From Ga0077527 sp964533495 (GTDB lineage: Bacteria > Pseudomonadota > Gammaproteobacteria > Burkholderiales > SG8-41), in assembly GCA_964533495.1 (NCBI GenBank), contig CAZHJU010000014.1, positions 5,317 through 69,316 of the forward strand: a stretch of DNA of 64,000 nucleotides, given 5' to 3'. A program made the position numbers and the translations under genes. The notes under the pieces were generated by a model that was not told the DNA's origin, did no database searches, and saw only the letters and a program-made list of their open reading frames with translations. Positions 41,117-49,840 of this stretch are shown here, piece by piece. Every line of letters starts with the position of its first letter. The stretch's first letter is position 1.

Positions 41117-43735
41117 ATGACCATGCACAGAATCCTCCCACGACTGCTCCTCGCCGCCGTGCTGCTGATGGCGGCCGGCGCGCGGGCGGCCGGCGGCGCC
41201 TACGAAGCCGAACTGCCCGCGGAAATCAACAGCGCGAAGAACCTCTGCGCAATGGTTCCCTGCGGCAGCGTGTTTCCGGGCGCCGCCTCCTTTTCCGAGC
41301 GCAAGGGCCGGCCGCCCTACGTCGAGGCCTACGGCGAGGCCGATGCCGCCGGCGCCAGGAAGCTGCTCGGCTACGTCATGCTGTCGACCGACATCACCGA
41401 CACGCCGGCCTACTCCGGCAAGCCGGTGATCACCCTGATCGGCATGGACACCGAGGGGCGCTACACCGGCGTCAAGGTGCTCAAGCATTCCGAACCCATC
41501 CTGCTGCTCGGCATCCCCGAGTCGGCGCTCGATCAATTCAACGCCCAGTACATCGGCAAGTCGGTCAGGGACCGCATCGAAGTCGGCCCGGACCGCCCGT
41601 CCGAGGACGTGATCGGCGTCGACGCCATCTCCGGCGCCACCGTCACCGTCATCGCCCAGAACCAGGTGATGCATCTTTCCGGTTCGGCGGTGGCGCGGCA
41701 GACCGGCATCATCGCGCCGACGGTGCGGGAGCCCGCGCGATACCAGCTGCGCGGCGCGCGCCTCGGCTGGAACGAGCTGGTGAAGCTCGGCGCGGTGCAG
41801 CGGCTCCGGGTCATGCCCCAACAGGTCGGCCTCGAACGCGGCGCCGACCCTTTCATCGAGCTGTGGTTCGGCGATCTCAATCATCCGGACGTCGCCACGA
41901 GCCTGCTCGGCGCGCGCGGCTACGCCAACCTGCGCGCGAGCCTCGCCGAAGGCGATCACGCCCTGTTCGTGATCCGCACCGCCGGCAGGGAATCCTTCAA
42001 GGGATCAGGCTTCGTGCGCGGCGGCCTCTACGACCGGGTGCAGGTCAAGCAGGGGGCCGACGCCTTCACCTTCCGCGATCTCGACGCCCTCAACCTCTAC
42101 GGGCTCGAGGCCGAAGACGCGCCGCGCTACGACGAATCCGCGATCTTCATCATCCGCGGCGCCGGATTCTCCGCGGCCTACCCCTGGAAGCTCGCCTTCC
42201 TCGGCAACCGCGTCGACCGCGCCACCGGCCACCGCAGCTTCGCCGTGTTCGAATCCGGGCTCTGGCTCGACGCCGGCCTGCTCGCCGGCGGCCGCCCGAA
42301 GATCGAGAAGCCGGTCCCGCCGTGGCTGCGCATCTGGCGGGACCGTGCGCCGGAGATCGCCCTGTTCGTCACGCTGCTCGCCGGCGTCGCCGTGGTCTAC
42401 GCCTTCCGCGAACGCCTCACCCGCATGTCCACCCACAAGAACAAGTGGCCGGTGAACGCGTTCAAATATTCGGCCTGGACCGTGAGCATCATCTGGATCG
42501 GTTTCGGCGTCATGGCGCAGCCGTCGATCACCCAGGTGCTCACCTGGTTCCACTCGCTGCTGTTCAAGTGGACCTGGTCGCTGTTCCTGTCCGATCCGTT
42601 CATCTTCGTGTTCTGGATCTTCATCATCGTCACCGTGTTCCTGTTCGGCCGCGGCCTGTTCTGCGGCTGGCTGTGCCCGTTCGGCTCGCTCTCGGAGATG
42701 ATCTACAAGGTCGGTGAAAAAATCGGCCTCAAGCGCTGGCAGCGCAAGCTGCCGCAGCGCGTGCACGACCGCCTGAAATGGGTCAAGTACGGCATCTTCT
42801 TCGGCCTGCTCGCGGTGTCGATGTTCTCGATGGCGCTGGCCGAGGTGCTGGCGGAAGTCGAGCCCTTCAAGACGACCTTCCTCGTCGGCATCGCCAACCG
42901 CGCCTGGCCGTACGGCCTGTTCGTGGCGGTCCTGCTGGGCCTTTCGCTGTTCATCGAGCGCCCGTACTGCAAGTACCTCTGCCCGCTGGGCGCCGCGCTG
43001 GCAATGCCAAGCACCTTCCGCTGGTTCGGACTGCGCCGCAAGCAGGACTGCAACAGCTGCAAGGCCTGCGCCACCGGCTGCGGCTCGCTCGCCATCGATG
43101 CCGCCGGCCGCATCGACCACCGCGAATGCCTGCACTGCCTCGACTGCATGGTGCTCTACACCGACGTCACCGCCTGCCCGCCGCTGTCGCGCGAGCGCAA
43201 GCGCCGGGAGCGCGCCGGCCTCGCGCTGACGCCGATCGGCCGGGACGGCTACTACATCCCGATCCAGCCGGCGCCGGACGACGCCGCTGCGCGCAAGGCC
43301 GCCGCCGGACCGGATCCGCGCATGCCCACCGACCCGGTGCAGCTGCCCTACATGGAAAAAGCCGGCCTGGCGCGCTGGATCGCGCTCGAGGTGTACGAAC
43401 ACCTCTGGCCGTGGAGCGCCAAGGGCTGGCACGACCAGCGCGCGCTGCAGATCGCCGGCATTTCGCTCGCCGTCGCCGCCACCGTCGCCTGGCTGCTGGC
43501 GATCAGCGGCAACCTCTCCTCGGGCGCGATCATCGGCTGGTGGTTCGGCTGGAGCGTCTATGAAGTGCTGATCCGCCTGTCGGGACGGCGCTACGTCAAG
43601 GACGGCCCGTGGTGGAAGCGCAACTACCGCCATGCCGGCGTGATGGACATGCTCAGCTACGTCGCCTTCAAGAACCTGCTGATCGGCGCCACGCTGTTCC
43701 TGGCGCTGAAGGCGCTCGACATCCTACCCGGCTAA
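41117..43735 (+). CDS. nosR: NosR, polyferredoxin/flavoprotein electron donor to NosZ
   Basis: An 872-residue membrane protein, longer than the usual 700-780. Signal peptide 1-25; periplasmic FMN domain with flavinylation motif D169-A-I-S-G-A-T175; about six membrane helices with CGWLCPFGS and CKYLCPLGA; then two [4Fe-4S] sites, CNSCKACATGC and CLHCLDC. About 130 further residues carry two to three hydrophobic segments. It passes quinol electrons to NosZ and is needed for nosZ expression in Pseudomonas. No clear Shine-Dalgarno precedes 41117; an in-frame ATG at 41123 is the alternative. Confidence 0.94.
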   Translation: MTMHRILPRLLLAAVLLMAAGARAAGGAYEAELPAEINSAKNLCAMVPCGSVFPGAASFSERKGRPPYVEAYGEADAAGARKLLGYVMLSTDITDTPAYSGKPVITLIGMDTEGRYTGVKVLKHSEPILLLGIPESALDQFNAQYIGKSVRDRIEVGPDRPSEDVIGVDAISGATVTVIAQNQVMHLSGSAVARQTGIIAPTVREPARYQLRGARLGWNELVKLGAVQRLRVMPQQVGLERGADPFIELWFGDLNHPDVATSLLGARGYANLRASLAEGDHALFVIRTAGRESFKGSGFVRGGLYDRVQVKQGADAFTFRDLDALNLYGLEAEDAPRYDESAIFIIRGAGFSAAYPWKLAFLGNRVDRATGHRSFAVFESGLWLDAGLLAGGRPKIEKPVPPWLRIWRDRAPEIALFVTLLAGVAVVYAFRERLTRMSTHKNKWPVNAFKYSAWTVSIIWIGFGVMAQPSITQVLTWFHSLLFKWTWSLFLSDPFIFVFWIFIIVTVFLFGRGLFCGWLCPFGSLSEMIYKVGEKIGLKRWQRKLPQRVHDRLKWVKYGIFFGLLAVSMFSMALAEVLAEVEPFKTTFLVGIANRAWPYGLFVAVLLGLSLFIERPYCKYLCPLGAALAMPSTFRWFGLRRKQDCNSCKACATGCGSLAIDAAGRIDHRECLHCLDCMVLYTDVTACPPLSRERKRRERAGLALTPIGRDGYYIPIQPAPDDAAARKAAAGPDPRMPTDPVQLPYMEKAGLARWIALEVYEHLWPWSAKGWHDQRALQIAGISLAVAATVAWLLAISGNLSSGAIIGWWFGWSVYEVLIRLSGRRYVKDGPWWKRNYRHAGVMDMLSYVAFKNLLIGATLFLALKALDILPG

Positions 43736-43736
43736 A

Positions 43737-45014
43737 ATGCAAAAAATAATTAATAATCAAATACTTATAGTATCGTTCGCAGCGGCACTGCTCGCCGCCA
43801 CGGGCGCCGCCGCCGCCACCCTCAACATCGCCCCCGGCAGCGACCTGCAGCAGGCGATCGCGCAGGCCCGGGCCGGCGACGTGCTCGAAATCGGGCGCGG
43901 CCTCTACACCGGCAATTTCCGCATCGACAAGCCGCTCACGCTGCGCGGCGTCGGGCGGCCGACGATCAGCGGCGGCCTGACCGGCAGCACGCTCACCGTC
44001 GAGGCGCCCGACGTCACCGTCGAGAACGTCATCGTGCGCGACTCCGGCGACAGCCTGAAGAACCAGAACGCCGGCATCTACGTGCGCCCCGGCGCGCACC
44101 GCTTCGCGCTGCGCAACTCCGACCTCACCTACAACCTGTTCGGGCTGTGGATCGAAAAGGCCGACGACGTCGTCATCGAGCGCAACATCATCACCGGCAA
44201 GCGCGACTACAATTCGCCGCTGCGCGGCAACGGCATCCAGCTCTACAACACCACCGGTGCGCGCATCATCGGCAACAACATCGGCTTCGTGCGCGATGCG
44301 CTCTACGTCGACGTCTCCCACCGGGCGGTGTTCCGCGGCAACAGGCTCCACCACAGCCGCTATGGCACCCACTACATGAACTCCTACCACAACCTGTGGG
44401 AGGACAACGACAGCTACGCCAACCGCGGCGGCCTCGCGCTGATGGAGGTGCGCGACCAGGTCATCCGCAACAACCGCGCCTGGAACAACAGCGACCACGG
44501 CATCATGCTGCGCACGCTGCAGGACTCGCTGGTCGAGGGCAACGTCATCGCGGGCAACAACCGCGGTTTCTTCATCTACGACGTCGAATACGCCACGCTG
44601 CGCGGCAACCTCGTCATCAACAACCGGGTCGGCGTGCACCTCTCCGCCGGCTCCACCCGCAACAGCGTCGAGCGCAACGACTTCATCGCCAACCGCGAGC
44701 AGGTGCGCTACGTCGGCGCGAAGGACGAGGCGTGGGGCGTGAAGGAGGGCAACTACTGGGGCAACTATCTCGGCTGGGACAGCGACGGCGACGGCCGCGG
44801 CGACCAGCCCTACGAAGCCAACGACATCGTCGACCGCCTTCTGTGGCGCCACCCGGGCGCGCGGCTGCTGATGGCAAGCCCGGCGATCCAGGCCCTGCGC
44901 CTGGCCGCGCAGCAGTTCCCGCTGCTGCGCGTGCCCACGGTCGTCGACAGACATCCGCGCATGCGCCCGCACAATCCCGACTGGAGCCGCTGGCATGGCC
45001 GCATCACCGACTGA
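43737..45014 (+). CDS. nosD: NosD, periplasmic beta-helix copper-site assembly protein
   Basis: A 425-residue protein with Sec signal peptide and a long series of parallel beta-helix turns (repeated N-x-I/V motifs such as IERNIITGKRDYNSPLRGNGI and IRNNRAWNNSDHGI). It delivers or matures the CuZ centre of NosZ with the NosFY ABC transporter. The ATG lies one base after the nosR stop. The first ten codons are extremely AT-rich and contain a copy of the AT-rich motif (43755-43768). nosF starts 20 nt before its stop. Confidence 0.94.
   Translation: MQKIINNQILIVSFAAALLAATGAAAATLNIAPGSDLQQAIAQARAGDVLEIGRGLYTGNFRIDKPLTLRGVGRPTISGGLTGSTLTVEAPDVTVENVIVRDSGDSLKNQNAGIYVRPGAHRFALRNSDLTYNLFGLWIEKADDVVIERNIITGKRDYNSPLRGNGIQLYNTTGARIIGNNIGFVRDALYVDVSHRAVFRGNRLHHSRYGTHYMNSYHNLWEDNDSYANRGGLALMEVRDQVIRNNRAWNNSDHGIMLRTLQDSLVEGNVIAGNNRGFFIYDVEYATLRGNLVINNRVGVHLSAGSTRNSVERNDFIANREQVRYVGAKDEAWGVKEGNYWGNYLGWDSDGDGRGDQPYEANDIVDRLLWRHPGARLLMASPAIQALRLAAQQFPLLRVPTVVDRHPRMRPHNPDWSRWHGRITD
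43755..43768 (+). repeat. AT-rich IHF-like motif at the nosD start
   Basis: AATCAAATACTTAT, identical over 14 bp to 13567-13580 and an exact fit to WATCAANNNNTTR. It overlaps codons 7-11 of nosD. Confidence 0.5.
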
Positions 45015-45927
45015 AGCCGCCGCCCCGGCGATCGAACTGCGCGGCGTGCGCAAGCACTTCGGCGCGCTGTGCGCCGTCGACGGCATCGACCTGCGCGTCC
45101 GCGCCGGCGAGATCCTCGGCCTGATCGGCCGCAACGGCGCCGGCAAGAGCACCCTGTTCAAGCTGATGCTCGGCCTGGAGCAGCCCACCGCAGGCGAAGT
45201 CAGCGTCGCCGGCGTGCCGGTGGCGGGCCCGCGCTTCCGCGACACCCGCCGCCGCATCGGCTACCTGCCCGAGAACATCGCGCTCTACGACAACCTGAGC
45301 GGCCTCGAGACGCTGCGCTTCTTCGCGCGGCTGAAGGGCGCGCCTCTGCACCAGTGCGACACCCGGCTGGCCGAGGCCGGGCTTTCGGAGGCCGCCGGCC
45401 GGCCCGTGCGCGAATACTCCAAGGGCATGCGCCAGCGCCTCGGCATCGCGCAGGCGCTGCTCGGCTCGCCCCGGCTGCTGTTCTTCGACGAGCCCACCAA
45501 CGGCCTCGATCCGCAGGCGATCCGCGACTTCTACCGCCGGATCCACGCGCTACGCGACGGCGGCGCCACCATCGTCATCAGCTCGCACATCCTCGCCGAG
45601 CTGCAGCAGCGCGTCGACCGGCTGGCCATCATCGCCGACGGCCGGCTGCGCGCCAGCGGCAGCGTCGCCGAGCTGCGCAGCCGCACCGCCATGCCCGTCG
45701 TCTTCGCGCTGGAACTCGCGCCCGGGGACATCGCCGCGACGGCGGCCAGCCTCGCCGACGTCGAAAGCCTCGGCGTCACTGCCACCGACCGCGGCCTCGA
45801 CCTCGCCTGCCCGGCGGCGCAGCGCGCCACGGTGCTGGAAGCGGTGCTCCGGCTCGGCCCGCGCGTGCGCAACCTGCAGATCAACGAACCCTCGCTCGAA
45901 GACATGTTCTTCGGCCTCGAGCGCTGA
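44995..45927 (+). CDS. nosF: NosF, ABC transporter ATP-binding protein
   Basis: A 310-residue cytoplasmic ATPase. Walker A GRNGAGKSTLFKLML near residue 48, signature YSKGMRQRLGIAQALL, Walker B LLFFDEPTNGLDPQ and the H-loop in ISSHILAEL are intact. It powers NosY and works with NosD in NosZ copper-sulfide cluster assembly, probably by exporting a sulfur species. It begins within nosD and ends 4 nt before nosY. Confidence 0.95.
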   Translation: MAASPTEAAAPAIELRGVRKHFGALCAVDGIDLRVRAGEILGLIGRNGAGKSTLFKLMLGLEQPTAGEVSVAGVPVAGPRFRDTRRRIGYLPENIALYDNLSGLETLRFFARLKGAPLHQCDTRLAEAGLSEAAGRPVREYSKGMRQRLGIAQALLGSPRLLFFDEPTNGLDPQAIRDFYRRIHALRDGGATIVISSHILAELQQRVDRLAIIADGRLRASGSVAELRSRTAMPVVFALELAPGDIAATAASLADVESLGVTATDRGLDLACPAAQRATVLEAVLRLGPRVRNLQINEPSLEDMFFGLER

Positions 45928-45931
45928 CGCC

Positions 45932-46747
45932 ATGAGCCCCATCAACCTGCGGACCATCGCCGGCAAGGAACTGCGCGACCGCATGCGCAACCACTGGGTG
46001 CTGGCCATCGCGCTGGTGTTCACCGCCTTCTCGCTGATCATCGCCTACTTCGGCGGCGCGCAGCAGGGCACCATCGGCTTCCGCTCGCTCGAATTCACCA
46101 TCACCAGCCTGGTGAGCCTGGTGATCTACCTGATCCCGCTGATCGGGCTGCTGCTCGGCTTCGACGCCATCGTCGCCGAGCGCGAGCGCGGCTCGCTCGA
46201 CCTGCTGCTGACCCTGCCGCTGACGCCGCTCGACCTGCTGCTCGGCAAATATCTCGGCCTCGCCGCCGCGCTGGCGCTGTCCACGCTGCTCGGCTTCGCG
46301 CTGGTCGCGGGCCTGCTCTACATCCAGTTCGGCAACGCGGCGCTGTTCCACTTCGGCGGCTTCATGCTGAGCGCGCTGCTGCTGGGCATGGCGTTCCTCA
46401 GCATCGCCGTGCTGATCTCGGTGATCGCGCGCGACCGCACCCGCGCCTCGGGCATGGCCGTCGCGGCATGGTTCGCCTTCGTGCTGGTGTTCGACCTGCT
46501 GCTGCTCGGCGTGATGGTCGCCAGCGATGGCCGATGGGGCGGCGGCGCGCTGGCCTACCTGCTGCTGCTCAACCCCGCCGACGTCTTCCGCATCCTCAAC
46601 CTGTTCTCCGTCGAACAGGCCGCGGCCGCCTACGGCCTCACCCAACTGCTGCCCCCGGCGCTCGCCCGCGCCCCGGTGATGGGCGCGGCGATGGCGGCCT
46701 GGATAATCCTTCCCCTGATGATCGCCAGCTGGAGATTCAAACGATGA
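45932..46747 (+). CDS. nosY: NosY, ABC transporter permease
   Basis: A 271-residue inner-membrane protein with about six helices, the ABC-2 type permease partner of NosF. The conserved AKELRDRMRNHWVLAIALVFTAFSL start and the ERERGSLDLLLTLPLTPLDLLLGKYLGL coupling region are clear. It overlaps nosL by 4 nt (ATGA). Confidence 0.95.
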   Translation: MSPINLRTIAGKELRDRMRNHWVLAIALVFTAFSLIIAYFGGAQQGTIGFRSLEFTITSLVSLVIYLIPLIGLLLGFDAIVAERERGSLDLLLTLPLTPLDLLLGKYLGLAAALALSTLLGFALVAGLLYIQFGNAALFHFGGFMLSALLLGMAFLSIAVLISVIARDRTRASGMAVAAWFAFVLVFDLLLLGVMVASDGRWGGGALAYLLLLNPADVFRILNLFSVEQAAAAYGLTQLLPPALARAPVMGAAMAAWIILPLMIASWRFKR

Positions 46748-47340
46748 CCGACACGACCCGCGTCAAGACTGCATGCTCCTGCGGCACCTCCCACACCCGT
46801 CCCGACAGCACCGGGCGCCGCGCGCTGCTCCGGTTCGCCGGGCTCGCCGCGCTCGGCTTCGCCGGCGGCCTCGCTGGCTGCGACTCCGGCGGCAGCGGCC
46901 AGGCCCGCGGCCCGGCCGAGATCGGTCCGGGCTCCGCCTGCCATCTCGACGGCATGCTGCTCGCCGAGTACCCCGGCCCCAAGGGCCAGATCCTCGTCGC
47001 CGGCCTCGTCGAGCCGATGTTCTTTTGCGACACGACGGAACTCTTCAACACCGTGCTCGCCGGCGAGCAGGCGCTGCGGATCGAAGGCATCTACGTGCAG
47101 GACATGGGGCAGGCCAAGTGGGAAGAGCCCCGCGGCCACTGGTTCGACGCGCGCCAGGGCTGGTACGTGATCGGCAGCAAGCGCCACGGCTCGATGGGCC
47201 CCACCATCGCCAGCTTCGCGCAGGAAGCCGACGCCCGGCGCCACGCCGCCGACTACGGCGGCAAGGTGCTGAAGTACGAGCAGATCACCCGCGAGATGGT
47301 CGACCTCAGCGGCGGCGCGCTGCACGACCAGCGGATGTAG
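46744..47340 (+). CDS. nosL: NosL, copper chaperone lipoprotein
   Basis: A 198-residue protein. The Cu(I)-binding region GSACHLDGMLLAEYPGPKGQ and the FFCDTTELFN and QDMGQAKWEEPRGHWFDAR segments are typical of NosL, which supplies copper to NosD/NosZ. A lipobox LAGC (Cys46) follows a hydrophobic stretch with two arginines before it. An unusual N-terminal extension contains CSC and His residues before the membrane segment. Confidence 0.92.
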   Translation: MTDTTRVKTACSCGTSHTRPDSTGRRALLRFAGLAALGFAGGLAGCDSGGSGQARGPAEIGPGSACHLDGMLLAEYPGPKGQILVAGLVEPMFFCDTTELFNTVLAGEQALRIEGIYVQDMGQAKWEEPRGHWFDARQGWYVIGSKRHGSMGPTIASFAQEADARRHAADYGGKVLKYEQITREMVDLSGGALHDQRM

Positions 47341-47446
47341 CGCCGTCGAAGACGCGGCGCGACTGAACTAACCGCGTAATCCACCGCACCACGGCGGCGC
47401 AGGCCGGGCCATGCGGGAATCGGGACTACCGCAGTACGCCAGGCCT

Positions 47447-47887
47447 CTAAGCCTTGCGCCGCGCGGCGGCGCCCGGCCCGACACCGCCCGCCACCTCGGC
47501 CAGCGTGACGCCGTCGAGTTCGGCCATGAATTTCGCCAGCCCGCGCCTGAGCACCGCCTTCAGGCGGCAGACGTCGCCGATGCGGCAGGTGTTGCGCGCG
47601 GCATCGAAGCATTCCACCAAGGTCATGTCTTTCTCGGTCCTGCGAACCACGTCGCCGATGGTGATCCCGGCGGCCGGCTTCATCAGCCTGAGCCCACCGC
47701 CGCGGCCACGCGTGGTCTTGAGCAGCCCGAGTTCGGCGAGCGTCATCACGATCTTGGTGAGGTGCGTGCGTGAAATGCCGTGGACCCTGGCGATTTCGCT
47801 GATGGTGGCCGGTGCGCTCCGCTCCGCCGTGGCGGCGCAGTACATCAGCACCCGCAGGCTGTAGTCCGTCCATTGCGTCAGATGCAC
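47447..47887 (-). CDS. nsrR: Rrf2-family NO-sensing repressor NsrR
   Basis: A 146-residue Rrf2 regulator closely resembling NsrR. The winged HTH is at about 1-65 (HLTQWTDYSLRVLMYCA, ISRTHLTKIVMTLAELGL, RGRGGGLRL). The three cluster ligands are Cys93, Cys101 and Cys107 in ECFDAARNTCRIGDVCRLK. It holds an Fe-S cluster that NO destroys, relieving repression. It is convergent with nosL, and a good operator lies upstream of nosZ. Confidence 0.9.
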   Translation of the reverse strand: MHLTQWTDYSLRVLMYCAATAERSAPATISEIARVHGISRTHLTKIVMTLAELGLLKTTRGRGGGLRLMKPAAGITIGDVVRRTEKDMTLVECFDAARNTCRIGDVCRLKAVLRRGLAKFMAELDGVTLAEVAGGVGPGAAARRKA

Positions 47888-47961
47888 GCGCCGCCTCCGT
47901 TCCTTTCACGTGCCCCGACGCCGTCCGCCCCGTCACCGGCCGGCAAGGCCGCGGAAAAAAT

Positions 47962-48174
47962 TCAGCGGGAAGTCCTGCGCAGCGGAATCACTTCCGCCTC
48001 CGGCTGCAGCGAGAACTTCACCGCGCCGGGCCAGTCGATGCGTTCGATGACACGGTTGTTGTTGGCCGCCCAGAACCGCGCGGTGTCTTCGGTCATCGGC
48101 GTGCGCACCAGGCGCCAGCGCGTCTTGCCCGAACGGTCCTTCTCCTGCACGCGCCACTTGTAGAGGGTTTCCAT
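47962..48174 (-). CDS. Small hypothetical protein
   Basis: A 70-residue basic protein starting METLYKWRVQEKDRSGKTRWRLVRTPMTEDTARFWAAN. No signal peptide or membrane segment. The repeated aromatic/Arg pattern reads like a genuine conserved small beta protein rather than a chance frame, but I do not recognise a family. The start uses ATG 48174; the longer upstream frame crosses the GST promoter region. Function unknown. Confidence 0.55.
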   Translation of the reverse strand: METLYKWRVQEKDRSGKTRWRLVRTPMTEDTARFWAANNNRVIERIDWPGAVKFSLQPEAEVIPLRRTSR

Positions 48175-48286
48175 GTCGATTCCCCTGTCAGGCCGGGCGG
48201 ATCGCGCCCGGGACGGCCATCTTAGCCGTACCTGCCGCGCACGGCCAGCCGGGGGGATTAGAATCTCCCGCAACCACGGAGGCCCC

Positions 48287-48904
48287 ATGAAACTCTACGG
48301 CAGTCCCGGCAGCCCCTACGCGCGCAAGGTGCGCATCGTGCTCGCGGAAAAAAACATTCCGCACGACTACATCGTCGCCCGCGGCTCAGCGCCGGATTCG
48401 CCAGTGCCGGCCTTCAATCCGCTGGGCAAGATTCCGACCCTGGTCCGCGACGACGGGCGCGCGCTCTACGACTCGCCGGTGATCGTCGAATGGCTCGATG
48501 CCCTCGGCAGCGGACCGAAACTGATCCCGGAGGATTTCGAATCGCGCATCGAGGTCAGGCGCTGGGAAGCGCTGGGGGACGGCATCGCCGAGGCCACCGT
48601 CAACATCAACCACGAATACCGCGAGCCGGCGGAGAAGCAGCGCACCGCGGCCTGGTTCGAAAAGCAGCGTCAGAAAATCGACCGCGGCCTCGCGCTGATG
48701 GAACGCGACCTCGGCAGCCGGGAGTTCTGCTTCGACGGCCGCTTCACGCTGGCCGACATCGCCACCGGCTACGCGCTGGGCTACCTCGATTTCGCGCTGC
48801 CGGAAGTGGAATGGCGCAAGGCGCACCCGGCGCTGGCACAACTCGCCGCGCGGCTGGCGGCGCGGCCCTCCTTCAGCAGCACCGTGCAGACGCCGAGGAC
48901 CTGA
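48287..48904 (+). CDS. Glutathione S-transferase
   Basis: A 205-residue cytosolic GST. The thioredoxin-like N-domain has KLYGSPGSPYARKVRIVLAEK with the active Ser/Cys region, cis-Pro in NPLGKIPTL and the GSH-binding pair in DSPVIVEWLD. The all-helical C-domain has FTLADIATGYALGYLDF. It resembles the small bacterial GSTs of the YibF type. A TAGAAT at about 48259 and the GGAGG before the ATG mark its own promoter and start. Confidence 0.92.
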   Translation: MKLYGSPGSPYARKVRIVLAEKNIPHDYIVARGSAPDSPVPAFNPLGKIPTLVRDDGRALYDSPVIVEWLDALGSGPKLIPEDFESRIEVRRWEALGDGIAEATVNINHEYREPAEKQRTAAWFEKQRQKIDRGLALMERDLGSREFCFDGRFTLADIATGYALGYLDFALPEVEWRKAHPALAQLAARLAARPSFSSTVQTPRT

Positions 48905-48910
48905 ACGGCC

Positions 48911-49552
48911 TCAGAACACCGCCGGCAGCAGCAACCCGAAGGCGCCGATCAGCAGCAGCGCCATCAGCGTGATGATGACCCCGGCGGCGCGCGGATGCGC
49001 CGCCACCTGCGCATCGAGCCCGGTGTTCATCGCGTCGGCGCCCTTGGCCATGCGCCGCTCCGAATACCAGTCGCTGCCGCGCGCCTCCATCCGCGACAGC
49101 AGGCCCGGAAAAAACGCGAGCAGGATGCCGACGGCGATGCCCAGCGCATTGCCGGCAATCAACAGCCAGCGCGCGCTGTCGGCGAGCCACAGCGCGAGAT
49201 CCGGCCGCAGCGATTCCAGGCCCAGCAGGCGGGCCGCCGCGCGGGCGTCATACTGCGTCAGCAGGCCGGAAATCGCGAACACGCCGGCGGCGATCACGAA
49301 GACTGCGATCAGGTGCCGACGGCGGCGCACCAGCGGCTGCGTGTCGCGGGGAATCTCCAGCGGCCGCGTCGCGCGCCGCATCGACACCCAACGGTTCAGC
49401 GTCCCGAAAAAACGCAGCGCCGCGGCGCTGCGGAGGATCAGGGCCGCACCCGCCGCAAGCAGCACGAGGCCGCTGATGAAAAAAAACAGCACCGCCGATT
49501 GCGCAAACCACAGGCGAAACACCGGCGTATCGAGCAGGTTCAGCACGTCCAT
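48911..49552 (-). CDS. Uncharacterised inner-membrane protein
   Basis: A 213-residue protein with four predicted helices (about 18-40, 77-97, 127-147, 190-210), a basic loop between helices 1 and 2 (TRPLEIPRDTQPLVRRRRH) and an amphipathic segment GSDWYSERRMAKGADAMNT before the last helix. The start at 49552 follows AAGGAG. It ends 6 nt from the convergent GST stop. No recognised family. Confidence 0.75.
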   Translation of the reverse strand: MDVLNLLDTPVFRLWFAQSAVLFFFISGLVLLAAGAALILRSAAALRFFGTLNRWVSMRRATRPLEIPRDTQPLVRRRRHLIAVFVIAAGVFAISGLLTQYDARAAARLLGLESLRPDLALWLADSARWLLIAGNALGIAVGILLAFFPGLLSRMEARGSDWYSERRMAKGADAMNTGLDAQVAAHPRAAGVIITLMALLLIGAFGLLLPAVF

Positions 49553-49761
49553 GGACCGCTCCTTCACAAGACCGCCGGCCAGGCCGGCAGACGGTTCCGC
49601 ATCTTACCCGGCAAGCCCGCGCTGGAATTCCGCCGCGGCCGCGTTTATTCTCTGGGCATTCCACAACAACAGGCGCTGCGCGCTCCCGCGACACGTGCCA
49701 CGACGGGAACAACACCTTCAACCCCGGGCCAATCTTCGCGGCCATGACGGGGCGGTATTTC

Positions 49762-49775
49762 ATAAGTTATTGATT
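49762..49775 (-). repeat. AT-rich IHF-like motif
   Basis: The minus strand reads AATCAATAACTTAT, an exact fit to WATCAANNNNTTR. It lies in the 288-bp gap before the DUF3592-like gene, within a 35-bp AT-rich block. I see no gene in that gap. Confidence 0.5.
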
Positions 49776-49840
49776 ATATTGATATTTTTATGAATCTCGC
49801 TCTCAACCCGACGCAGGCTGCCAGCCACCGCTGACCACCG

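Noticed and set aside
39018..41141. Long minus-strand open frame opposite nosZ, and a similar one opposite nosR at 42005-43633
   Set aside because: NosZ and NosR are certain. These frames are rich in His, Arg and Val as expected for antisense of GC3-biased codons.
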